A stretch of DNA of 64,000 nucleotides from Methylobacterium sp. Leaf112 (GTDB lineage: Bacteria > Pseudomonadota > Alphaproteobacteria > Rhizobiales > Beijerinckiaceae): NCBI RefSeq assembly GCF_001423295.1, contig NZ_LMNG01000002.1:82433-146432 (forward strand). Direction: 5' to 3'. How positions within the stretch are numbered: the stretch's first letter is position 1; the number at the start of each line of letters is the position of its first letter. Positions 8,768 to 16,191 of this stretch are shown here, piece by piece. The translations under genes were made by a program, and so were the position numbers. The notes under the pieces are model-generated. The model saw only the letters and a program-made list of their open reading frames with translations. It ran no database searches and was not told the origin of the DNA.

Positions 8768-9022
8768 ATGCCAAGAAATCGCGCGAAAACCCCGGAATTC
8801 TGGGATACGGTTATCACGCATGTCACGGCTAAAGTCGAGCCCGTGATCGGCCGCACCGACACCATTCGCGAACCTGTGATCATCTACCTGCGAGACCTCG
8901 AGGCCGTCGCCCGGCGGGAGTGCTCCAGCCGAGACGCATTGCAAGTCATCGGGTCCGGACGCAGACTCCTCGGCGATACCACAGACATCGGTCCGGACCG
9001 CCGATCCCTGACGCGGAGATAG
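8768..9022 (+). CDS. Hypothetical protein (84 aa)
   Basis: 84-aa product beginning MPRNRAKTPEFWDTVITHV, with no domain I recognise. The start at 8768 is supported by a strong GGAGGAG 9 bp upstream, whereas the longer open frame has no such site. The C-terminus is Arg-rich (DRRSLTRR). It is alone on this strand, upstream of the KGG gene. Confidence 0.5.
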   Translation: MPRNRAKTPEFWDTVITHVTAKVEPVIGRTDTIREPVIIYLRDLEAVARRECSSRDALQVIGSGRRLLGDTTDIGPDRRSLTRR

Positions 9023-9370
9023 CGCGTCGAGCGATGCATGCGACATCGGTCCAGATGGGGCCAGCGGGAAATCAAGGCGCGCCCGGTCTGCAGACATGGC
9101 AGGCGCCCCTTACCTCGGAATGCAGCAGCTCCATCGGACCGGAATCTTTGTGGACTGCGCTGACCGAGCGCATGCCTGACCGCCGGTTGTCGAGCTGCGG
9201 TGGGCCTCGCGGGTCCCAAAACCCCATCCTGGGCTCGCGATCTGTTCGGAGGGGCACGCCGTCGCAAGCCTGCGGATAAAACCAGCATCTATCATCGGCT
9301 TATCCTGAGTTATCTCGCTTTATCATAGATTATATCGACATATTTTTGGTTCGATACCACGATTTTTCTT
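9023..9370. other. Intergenic region upstream of the stress-gene promoter
   Basis: About 350 bp with overlapping short frames on both strands, none of which shows family features or a ribosome binding site. The last 70 bp turn AT-rich ahead of the candidate EcfG promoter. No repeat or RNA gene recognised. Confidence 0.45.
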
Positions 9371-9396
9371 GGAACATTGTTTTTAAGTCTGGAGTT
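9371..9396 (+). promoter_or_regulatory. Candidate sigma-EcfG (general stress) promoter of the KGG gene
   Basis: GGAAC at 9371-9375 is followed after 17 bp by AGTT at 9393-9396, matching the alphaproteobacterial general-stress consensus GGAAC-N16/17-cGTT except for one base of the -10 element. It sits 37 bp before the KGG start codon, a good distance for a short leader. KGG genes are commonly in this regulon. Confidence 0.6.
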
Positions 9397-9432
9397 CCTG
9401 GATCTCATCTACCAAACAATCAGGAGGGTGAG

Positions 9433-9699
9433 ATGACACAATCCAACGGCAATCAGGGTCAGTCCGAGCATCGCGGTGGATCCGGCAACTTCGCCGAAGA
9501 TCGGGAACGTGCCTCGGAAGCCGGGCACAAGGGCGGACAAGCCAGTGGCGGCAACTTCGCCAACGACCCTGAGCGGGCTTCGGAGGCTGGCCACAAGGGC
9601 GGACAGGCCAGCGGTGGCAACTTTGCCAACGACCGCGAGCGGGCTTCGGAGGCCGGCAAAAAAGGCGGCGAGGCGAGCCACGGCGGTCGTGGTTCCTGA
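9433..9699 (+). CDS. KGG-repeat stress protein
   Basis: 88-aa hydrophilic protein with three tandem copies of the KGG motif unit: GNFAxDxERASEAGxKGGQAS. It resembles enterobacterial YciG/GsiB-type general-stress proteins, thought to be disordered and hydrophilin-like. A strong AGGAGG lies just before the ATG at 9433, and an EcfG-type promoter lies 37 bp upstream. The near-identical repeats are also visible at the DNA level (about 69 bp period). It probably accumulates under desiccation or osmotic stress; no enzymatic role is expected. Confidence 0.92.
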   Translation: MTQSNGNQGQSEHRGGSGNFAEDRERASEAGHKGGQASGGNFANDPERASEAGHKGGQASGGNFANDRERASEAGKKGGEASHGGRGS

Positions 9700-9800
9700 C
9701 CGCTGAAGTCACATCAGGACACGGGTCGGCAGGCTAAAGCGCGAGATCTGCCTTCCTGGTCCTGTATTCGAGTCGGCCACGTCCGTTTCTATAAGGAGGC

Positions 9801-9953
9801 ATGAGTCAAGTCCAGTTCCGTTTCACGGCGTTGGACTCGGCCCACACCTCCAAGTCCTCTCCTGCCGCGCATGCCGTGCGGTGGGACCGCGGTTCACCAT
9901 CCATGCCGTCCCGGGCCGCAAGCATGGGGCGGCGATGCATTGAGGTGGCTTAA
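9801..9953 (+). CDS. Possible 50-aa leader ORF upstream of Mn-catalase
   Basis: A perfect AAGGAGG lies 1-2 bp short of ideal spacing before the ATG at 9801 and opens a 50-codon frame (MSQVQFRFTALDSAH...) that stops 3 bp before the catalase ATG. This arrangement suggests translational coupling or a leader peptide. The protein has no recognised domain. An alternative is that AAGGAGG is fortuitous. Confidence 0.35.
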   Translation: MSQVQFRFTALDSAHTSKSSPAAHAVRWDRGSPSMPSRAASMGRRCIEVA

Positions 9954-9956
9954 ACC

Positions 9957-10814
9957 ATGTACTATCACGACAAGCGTCTCCAATATCCCGTCAAGGTCGA
10001 TTCACCCGATCCGGTTTACGCGCGTATGCTGCAACAGGCGATCGGCGGCATCGAAGGTGAGATCCGCGTCTGCATGCAGTACTTCTTCCAGGGTTGGGGC
10101 GCACGGGGACCGACAACGAAGTATCGCGACATGCTTCTTCACACCGCGACCGAAGAGATCGGCCACATCGAGATGCTGGCGACCGCCGTCGCGATGAATC
10201 TGGAGACGGCCCCGACGAAGGTTCAGGAAGCCGGTGTGGCGGACGCCGTGGTGGGCGCCGTCATGGGTGGTGAGAACCCCCGGCATCTCGTCGAGGGAAT
10301 GCTGCACCGACATCTGCTGTCCACGGGGATGGCTGCGTTTCCGGCCAATTGTGACGGCGCTCCGTTCGACATGTCACACATCTATGCCAGCGGGAATCTC
10401 GCCGCCGACATGTACTGTAACGTGGCGGCGGAGGCGACGGGGCGGACATTGGCCGTCCGCCTGTTCAACGCCACGAACGACCCTGGAATGCGCGACATGT
10501 GGAGCTTCCTCATCGCGCGCGACACGATGCACCAGCAACAATGGCTCGCCGTCGTCGAAGAATTGGGGGGCCACGAGGGCGCCCTGCCGATCCCCAACAG
10601 CTTCCCGCAAAGCAAGGAGCACGAGAAGTTCAGCTATAGCTTCTTCGGAACGGCCGCGGACGGCACGGTGCCGCCGGAAGGCCGTTGGACGAGCGGTCCG
10701 TCGCTGGACGGCAAGGGAACCTACAACGTGGTGCAGAACGTACCCATGGGCGAAGAGCCGGTTCTGGGGCCCGCACGCCCCGACAGCGGCGCGCAAAAGG
10801 AACAGATCGCCTGA
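9957..10814 (+). CDS. Manganese catalase
   Basis: 285-aa dimanganese catalase that disproportionates hydrogen peroxide without haem. The four-helix ferritin-like core shows the metal-binding glutamate/histidine segments: GGIEGEIRVCMQYFFQ (about residues 28-43), TEEIGHIEMLA (about 64-74), a second Glu in NVAAEATGRTLAV and the RDTMHQQQW His (about 190). The C-terminus has the glycine-rich tail usual in the family. It is placed in a general-stress neighbourhood between the KGG and SDR genes, so regulation by EcfG is plausible, but no second promoter match was found directly upstream. Confidence 0.93.
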   Translation: MYYHDKRLQYPVKVDSPDPVYARMLQQAIGGIEGEIRVCMQYFFQGWGARGPTTKYRDMLLHTATEEIGHIEMLATAVAMNLETAPTKVQEAGVADAVVGAVMGGENPRHLVEGMLHRHLLSTGMAAFPANCDGAPFDMSHIYASGNLAADMYCNVAAEATGRTLAVRLFNATNDPGMRDMWSFLIARDTMHQQQWLAVVEELGGHEGALPIPNSFPQSKEHEKFSYSFFGTAADGTVPPEGRWTSGPSLDGKGTYNVVQNVPMGEEPVLGPARPDSGAQKEQIA

Positions 10815-10905
10815 TTTGAGGCGTTCCGAACCGGCGGTGTCGGAGCCGCTCGGGTCTTCTCGAGGTCGCTTCGCCATCCCCGTTCCCCGCATACCCGTCA
10901 CCGGT

Positions 10906-10930
10906 GAGGTCGCATCCACGATGCGGCCTC
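10906..10930 (+). terminator. Candidate hairpin after Mn-catalase
   Basis: GAGGTCGCATC and GATGCGGCCTC form an 11-bp stem (one G-T) with a CAC loop, about 90 bp after the catalase stop. No clear T-run follows, so termination is only suggested. Confidence 0.4.
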
Positions 10931-11025
10931 GGTCGACACGCGGTCTCCCGGGTCGACGGCTCCAGGGTCAGTTCTGCAAGTGAACTTGTTCGACAGAAAA
11001 ATTCGGCAAGGAAACCTCGTTCGCC

Positions 11026-11886
11026 ATGACGCAATTCCCAAAGCCGCCGTTCGAGAATCAGCGCCCCCTCACACCGCCGGGGCGCGATGTGGATATGGAT
11101 CCGAAACCTGATTACGGCGAGGCGCATTACAAGGGCTCGGGACGCCTCGCGGGCCGGAGCACGATCATCACCGGCGCCGATAGTGGAATAGGCCGCGCCG
11201 TGGCCCTGGCCTATGCACGCGAAGGGGCGGACGTACTCGTGAGTTATTACGACGAGCACGACGACGCTGCGGAAACGTGCCGCCTGGTCCAGTCCGCAGG
11301 CCGCAAGGCGATCCGGATGGCGGGGGATGTGAAGGATTCCAGCTATTGCCGCGCCATCGTCGACAGGGCCGTGGTGGAGTTCGGGCGAGTCGATGTTCTG
11401 GTCAACAATGCCGCTCACCAGAAAACCTTCGCGAACCCGGAAGAGATCTCCGACGCTGAGTGGGAAATCACCTTCGCAACGAACATTCACGCAATGTTCT
11501 ACCTTGTGAAGGCTGCGCTCCCGTATATGAAACCGGGCAGCGCTATCATCAACACCACGTCGGTCAATGCCGACTCGCCGAGCCCCCACTTGCTCGCATA
11601 CGCCACCACGAAGGGCGCCATTCAGAACTTCACCGGCGGACTCGCTCAGATGCTGGCGGAGTGCGAGATTCGGGTGAATTGCGTCGCGCCGGGCCCGATC
11701 TGGACACCGCTCATCCCGGCGACGATGCCCGAGGAAAAGGTCCGCAGCTTCGGCTCGCAAGTACCAATGAAACGTCCGGGGCAGCCCTGCGAACTCGCAC
11801 CGGTCTACGTGATGCTGGCGAGTTCCGAAGCGAGCTACGTCTCAGGCGCCACGGTCGCGGTGACGGGTGGCAAACCGATCATTTAG
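11026..11886 (+). CDS. SDR family NAD(P)-dependent oxidoreductase (YghA/YhdF-like)
   Basis: 286-aa short-chain dehydrogenase of the stress-associated YghA/YhdF group. A family-typical 40-residue N-terminal extension (FENQRPLTPPGRDVDMDPKPD) precedes the Rossmann core. Visible motifs are TGADSGIGRA (cofactor loop, about residues 49-58), NNAAH, the catalytic Ser in TTSVNA, and YATTKGAI with Tyr and Lys. The substrate is unknown. The companion genes (KGG, Mn-catalase) are typical of the alphaproteobacterial general-stress response. Ribosome-binding site AAGGAAA lies upstream of the ATG. Confidence 0.9.
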   Translation: MTQFPKPPFENQRPLTPPGRDVDMDPKPDYGEAHYKGSGRLAGRSTIITGADSGIGRAVALAYAREGADVLVSYYDEHDDAAETCRLVQSAGRKAIRMAGDVKDSSYCRAIVDRAVVEFGRVDVLVNNAAHQKTFANPEEISDAEWEITFATNIHAMFYLVKAALPYMKPGSAIINTTSVNADSPSPHLLAYATTKGAIQNFTGGLAQMLAECEIRVNCVAPGPIWTPLIPATMPEEKVRSFGSQVPMKRPGQPCELAPVYVMLASSEASYVSGATVAVTGGKPII

Positions 11887-12067
11887 ACGCTCATTCGTAC
11901 GCGCCGCACCCCACTCGCCTTTAAGGCGGCGTGACACCCGGTCATCTTCCGAGAAGATCGAGGCTTTGGTCGACTTACCGGCCCGAATGGTGCCGATGAC
12001 TTCCCGGACAGCAGCCAACCTCGAATAGCTGTCTTACCTCAAATCGATCCGACCACAGGAGCGTGCA

Positions 12068-12352
12068 ATGAAATCTAAAACTTCGGCCTATGCTGCACTC
12101 TGCTTTTTGACCGCCACCGGATCATTGGCCCTGGCGCAGACTCCGATCGGGCGCGGGGACACGCTCCCACCCGGAACCATCGTGCAGCAACAACCGAACA
12201 CCACCGGCAACGACATCGACTTGGTGATCTCGCGGGGCCCGACGGGAGCCGACACGGTGACCACGGATTCGGCAGCAGGCGGGAATGCGAGCCTCCCCGA
12301 GCGGGCGATTCCGAACGGAAGTGCCGGTGGCGGCAGCGGCGGTGGGCGGTAG
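12068..12352 (+). CDS. Small secreted hypothetical protein (94 aa)
   Basis: A Sec signal peptide (MKSKTSAYAALCFLTATGSLALAQ, cleavage after ALA) is followed by about 70 Gly/Thr/Pro-rich residues ending in a GGGSGGGR tail. No domain is recognised. CAGGAG lies just before the ATG. It is monocistronic between the SDR gene and a convergent DUF2243 gene. Confidence 0.6.
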   Translation: MKSKTSAYAALCFLTATGSLALAQTPIGRGDTLPPGTIVQQQPNTTGNDIDLVISRGPTGADTVTTDSAAGGNASLPERAIPNGSAGGGSGGGR

Positions 12353-12551
12353 AGCGAGCGGACGCCTATTTGTTTCGTACGCGCGCCCGGACCAACCGTG
12401 CTGGCGTCAGAACCACACGGTTGTTCTGTGCATCGGTGCGATTGCGGGCGAACACTCGACCGATCTCGGTCAGTTCCCTCCGTTGATGCCTCGCCGGACA
12501 TCGTTGGGCTTCACGGTATGGCCGATATGTCTCCGACCGACCGCGCAGCGA

Positions 12552-13040
12552 TCACGTGCGCATTCGACCACATCGCAGCATGATCCAACCACCGATCAGC
12601 ATGGCACCGCCCCAGATCAGGAAACCCAGATCCCAATAGATCCACTGTGCACGTGGAACCGTCTCGTTGACGTGGTGCAGGCCCAGAAGGTGATGGTTGA
12701 TCGTGCCCTCCGCGAGATTGAAGAGTCCGAAGCCCATCAGGATGCCACCCGGCAGCAGCCAGCCCGACCAGCGCAGGTGGTTCCGGCGTGCGTGGCGCCA
12801 CAAAACGACGAGCCCCCCGAGGACGAACAGGTAGGTGCTTGCGTGAAACAGCCCATCCCACAGGGTGTTTATTTGAAGATTCTCCACACTGTCGGGCGGG
12901 TACCCGGCGCTCGTGAGCATGTGGTGCCATTGCAAGACCTGGTGCAGCACGATCCCGTCGAAAAATCCGCCGATACCGAGTCCGAACAGAATCGCTGCCG
13001 AGGTCGGAAAGTCCGCGAGGTCACTTCGATCGATCGTCAT
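12552..13040 (-). CDS. DUF2243 membrane protein
   Basis: 162-aa integral membrane protein with four predicted spans and the DUF2243 signature: GIGGFFDGIVLHQVLQWHHM near the N-terminus, a second span with HASTYLFVLGG, and GLFNLAEGTINHHLLGLHHV. The many conserved histidines in or near membrane helices suggest metal or haem binding. AGGG lies 8 bp before the ATG. The function of the family is unknown. It reads convergently with the secreted 94-aa gene and is separated by 43 bp from the EgtD-like gene upstream on the same strand. Confidence 0.88.
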   Translation of the reverse strand: MTIDRSDLADFPTSAAILFGLGIGGFFDGIVLHQVLQWHHMLTSAGYPPDSVENLQINTLWDGLFHASTYLFVLGGLVVLWRHARRNHLRWSGWLLPGGILMGFGLFNLAEGTINHHLLGLHHVNETVPRAQWIYWDLGFLIWGGAMLIGGWIMLRCGRMRT

Positions 13041-13083
13041 TGACGCACCCTGACATGCATTGGCGGAAGTCTACCGTCCGCCA

Positions 13084-14031
13084 TCAGGTCTGGAGCAGAT
13101 GGAGGCTGAACAAGCCTTGCGGATCGAGCCATACCCGCTCCGGATACCATCCCGCTTCCCTCGCGAGGGCTTGGAACTCGTCCGGTGAATACTTGTAAGA
13201 GACGTCCGTCAGGATGCTCTCGCCGGCCCGAAATCGAATCGCGGTGCCGCCGAGACGGTAGATCGCGCTCGTGCGCGCCACGAGGTGCGCTTCGACCCGA
13301 AACGGATCGTGGTGCACCTGCACCGTGTGGTGGAAATTGTCGCTGTCGAGATCGGCATCGAACTCGCGGTTCAGGCGCGTCAGAAGGTTGATGTGAAATG
13401 CCGGCATCAGGCCGTCGGCGTTCCCATAGGCGCGCATCAGGCTCGCAACGTCGCGCGTCGGATCGGCCCCCACGAGGAAACGGCTCGGTCCGAGGGTGGC
13501 GCGGGCCCGCTCGAGAAACCGCTTCGCATCGTCGGGCAGGAAATTGCCGATGCTCGTTCCGGGGAAGAACCCCAGCACCGTGGTCCCGGAGAGATCGACG
13601 GGCACCTGCACCGGCGTCGTGTAATCGGCGTGCACCGGGATCATGTGGACGCCGGGATAGGACGGCGCGAGACCCGCGATGGCGGCGTCGAGGTAATCCC
13701 CCGAGATATCGAGGGCGATGTAGCGCGCCGGCCGATCAAGGGCGTCGAGCAGCGTACGGATCTTGCGGCTCGCTCCACTGCCGAACTCGACGATCGTGAC
13801 ACAGGAGCCGATCGATGGAGCAATTTCGGCCGAAACCTGAGTCAGAAGAGCAATTTCGGTACGGGTCGGATAGTAATCGGCGCTCGCGCAGATCCGCTCG
13901 AACAGATCCGAGCCGTTCTCGTCCCAGAGGAGTTTACCTGGGAGGCGCTTCTGCGCTTCGGACAATCCCTGCAGGATGTTCGACAACACATCAGCTTGGG
14001 CCATCGACACGTCGACCACGGTCTCTGTCAT
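13084..14031 (-). CDS. EgtD-like amino-acid N-alpha-methyltransferase
   Basis: 315-aa SAM-dependent methyltransferase of the EgtD (histidine N-alpha-trimethyltransferase) family. The N-terminal half binds SAM and substrate (YYPTRTE, VEFGSGASRKIRTLL, IALDISGDYL), followed by the GTSIGNF loop, the LMRAYGNADG tyrosine, and the C-terminal substrate lid. From memory of M. smegmatis EgtD, the equivalents of Tyr56, Asn166, Tyr206 and Ser284 are kept, but the Glu282 position reads Asp (LTDVS) and the Met252 position reads Ala (RVEAHLVART). Those two residues set histidine specificity, so the substrate may differ. No EgtB sulfoxide synthase is present. It is the third gene of a stress-promoter operon. 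Confidence 0.85.
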   Translation of the reverse strand: MTETVVDVSMAQADVLSNILQGLSEAQKRLPGKLLWDENGSDLFERICASADYYPTRTEIALLTQVSAEIAPSIGSCVTIVEFGSGASRKIRTLLDALDRPARYIALDISGDYLDAAIAGLAPSYPGVHMIPVHADYTTPVQVPVDLSGTTVLGFFPGTSIGNFLPDDAKRFLERARATLGPSRFLVGADPTRDVASLMRAYGNADGLMPAFHINLLTRLNREFDADLDSDNFHHTVQVHHDPFRVEAHLVARTSAIYRLGGTAIRFRAGESILTDVSYKYSPDEFQALAREAGWYPERVWLDPQGLFSLHLLQT

Positions 14032-14070
14032 GAAGCGGATCTTTCGGAATTTTCGTTGGACGTCAGGACG

Positions 14071-15018
14071 TCACGCGGGACGGGTCGCCGTGAGCACCAC
14101 CAGGGCGATGCGGTCCGCTTCCGCATAGGCCGGGTCGTCGAGTTCCTCGCCGTAGGCATCCGGATCGAATTCGCGGTACTGGGCCTGCAGACCGGCCCGT
14201 TCACAGAGATCCAGCGCAGCGTCGCGGAAACCATCGGTGCCGCCCACGATGACGGATCCGGTGAACAGCACGAGGCTGCCGCCGGGGGCGAGGCGTTCGG
14301 CGGCAGCCTCGACCACGGCCAGGGACAAGCCTTCGCCGAAGGCACCGCCGCCGTGGCGATAGGTGCGCCCGCTCCGGTCGATCATGAACGGCGGGTTGGA
14401 GACGATGAGGTCGAACCGACCCTCGATCTCCCGTAGCAGATTGCTCTGCCGGGGTACGATGCCGCCGACACCGGCCGCCCTGGCATTGATCCGGCCGGCG
14501 CACAGGGCGGCCGGGTTGATGTCGACCAGGACCACCTCGGCGCCCGGTGCGCGCTTCGCGATGGCGATGCCCGCAGCCCCGGACCCCGCGCCGATATCGG
14601 CGGCGCGGTGAATAGGCTGGTCACGCTCGGAGAGATGCATGATCACCGCAGAGACGAAGCGCGTGGTATCGGGCCCGAAGAAGACCGCATCGGTGGCGTT
14701 TGGCGGGTAGGCCGAGTGCAGGAAGAGTTCCCCATCGAGGCTCGAGACCCGGATGGTCGCGCGCGCGCGCCCCTCCACGGTCTCGATCACACCCGCCCGG
14801 TACATGGCGCCGAGGAGATCCGGCGGCACGATCCCCTCGCGGAACGGGCGGCTCCAGCCGAGGACGTCGCCGAGATCGCGTGCCCAGTCTGCGCCCGGGC
14901 GCGCGTTGACACGGGCATGGCTCGCCGGCGTCACCGTAGTGAAAGCGTAACCCGTTGCCCGCACCGCCTGGATCAGGCCGACGAGCGCGTCCTCCGTCTC
15001 ACGCCGTATCGGGTTCAT
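14071..15018 (-). CDS. Class I SAM-dependent methyltransferase (MTS/HemK-like fold)
   Basis: 315-aa methyltransferase. An N-terminal accessory domain of about 120 residues precedes a Rossmann methyltransferase core with ADIGAGSGAAGIAIAKRAP (SAM motif I), VVLVDINPAALC, and an NPPF motif (LIVSNPPFMIDRS) that usually places a planar amide or exocyclic amine in the active site. The start at 15018 is preferred over an in-frame TTG at 15042 because GGGAG lies 9 bp upstream. It lies 39 bp upstream of the EgtD-like gene and 48 bp downstream of the GntA-like gene. The substrate could be a small molecule, protein or RNA; the operon suggests a small molecule. Confidence 0.82.
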   Translation of the reverse strand: MNPIRRETEDALVGLIQAVRATGYAFTTVTPASHARVNARPGADWARDLGDVLGWSRPFREGIVPPDLLGAMYRAGVIETVEGRARATIRVSSLDGELFLHSAYPPNATDAVFFGPDTTRFVSAVIMHLSERDQPIHRAADIGAGSGAAGIAIAKRAPGAEVVLVDINPAALCAGRINARAAGVGGIVPRQSNLLREIEGRFDLIVSNPPFMIDRSGRTYRHGGGAFGEGLSLAVVEAAAERLAPGGSLVLFTGSVIVGGTDGFRDAALDLCERAGLQAQYREFDPDAYGEELDDPAYAEADRIALVVLTATRPA

Positions 15019-15066
15019 CTCGCTCGTCTCCCTGTGCGACAATCGGATTCGTTTCGGAAGGCGGCG

Positions 15067-15819
15067 TCAGACCGCGAAGGCACCGCTCCGTAGATCCTCC
15101 ACGATGCGTATCCCGTCCTGAGCATCCGGCCGTGGACGGGTCTCCGGCTGACGCGTGAACGGACAGGCCCAGGTCTCCTGGACGTGACGCCCGCTGTATT
15201 GGCAGGCTTCCGAACGTTCACCGTGCCGCGCCAGCATCGGGTTGACCGAACCTGCAAGCGCGATGTCGCGCTGAAGGATGGCGTCGCGCAGACCTTCGTA
15301 GCGACCGTCGGTCCGGAGGCGCTCGAACTGGTCGTGCAAGTTGAAGACGAGTGCCGGCCGCTCGAAACGTCGCGCCGGCCGGCTCGCCCGTGGATTCAAA
15401 CCAAGGATGAAAAACGCTTCTCCCCCGAGGCTGAGAGAGAAGTGCGGATCCTCCGGATCGGGGCTGACGCGGGAATCGTAGGCGTGCCCCAAGCCGCTGT
15501 CCTGGTTCGACAACGCTTGGGCCCGCGTCCAGAGAAAACGCTCGAAGGCCACTTCAGTGAGGGATGCCGGCTGTTCGAAAAGCACCGCGAAGCTCTGAAA
15601 CTGGTCGGGCCGGGCGCGATAGCGACAAATGAAGGCAAGCACTGCCGTATAGATCCGCAAGTCGTCTGCGTGTGCCGTAATATCGCGCGCAACGAGAATC
15701 TTGAGCTGACTGCGCGCGAGGGCGGACTTTGCGCCAACGCATGGGAACGACACATCGCGAATGAAAGAACGAAAGCGCTCGGCGAGGGGGTGACTGGCAT
15801 CGTCCGTCGGAAAGAGCAT
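15067..15819 (-). CDS. YqcI/YcgG (GntA-like) haem-dependent N-hydroxylase family protein
   Basis: About 250 aa from the ATG at 15819. The family signatures are FPCVGAKSALA at the N-terminus and HGERSEACQYSGRHV near the C-terminus. This is the YqcI/YcgG family, which includes GntA, the haem enzyme that N-hydroxylates a guanidine-containing precursor in guanitoxin synthesis. The open frame begins at 15960, but that codon lies inside the candidate promoter, so a later start is needed; 15873 is the alternative. It heads a minus-strand operon with two methyltransferases. Substrate unknown. Confidence 0.8.
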   Translation of the reverse strand: MLFPTDDASHPLAERFRSFIRDVSFPCVGAKSALARSQLKILVARDITAHADDLRIYTAVLAFICRYRARPDQFQSFAVLFEQPASLTEVAFERFLWTRAQALSNQDSGLGHAYDSRVSPDPEDPHFSLSLGGEAFFILGLNPRASRPARRFERPALVFNLHDQFERLRTDGRYEGLRDAILQRDIALAGSVNPMLARHGERSEACQYSGRHVQETWACPFTRQPETRPRPDAQDGIRIVEDLRSGAFAV

Positions 15820-15953
15820 GCGGATCCGGTGCTTCTTGGTGTGGTTCGTCTTGGATTGCTGTCGCCCGAGCATAGAGCGATCCGGGCGCTGACTTTGCCC
15901 GCGGCAGCACGGATTCAGCGGCGCGCCAGCTTGAGCGATGATGTTGGATCGAC

Positions 15954-15978
15954 AACGCATGTATGATTCTATTGTTCC
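15954..15978 (-). promoter_or_regulatory. Sigma-EcfG (general stress) promoter of the GntA-like operon
   Basis: On the minus strand GGAAC (15978-15974) is followed after exactly 16 bp by CGTT (15957-15954), a full match to the alphaproteobacterial EcfG consensus. The expected transcription start falls near 15946, giving a leader of 70-130 nt before the candidate start codons. This excludes the ATG at 15960 as the start of the first gene. Confidence 0.8.
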
Positions 15979-16191
15979 GATGTGCGATGATAAACCTAAA
16001 TTAAACTATGTTAATTCTTGATTTTTATGCTTGGATAGCTTCGTTCTAGGCTATCGACCTTTCCGATAACCTCTTCATGGCATACACAATGGCTTCTCCA
16101 GGCACCGTGGACACCGTCCGGGCACATCCGGGGCGGGCCGCCGAGCGATCGGCCGATGGCGGTGCATCGGACGCACGGGAAGGTTTGATCG

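Noticed and set aside
9433..9699. CRISPR-like direct repeats
   Set aside because: The repeats are codons of a KGG-repeat protein, not spaced repeats with unique spacers.
13084..14031. Complete ergothioneine pathway
   Set aside because: Only an EgtD-like gene is present; no EgtB, EgtC or EgtE in the window.
15961..16191. Second EcfG promoter for the OPT gene
   Set aside because: No GGAAC with a properly spaced GTT was found on the plus strand.
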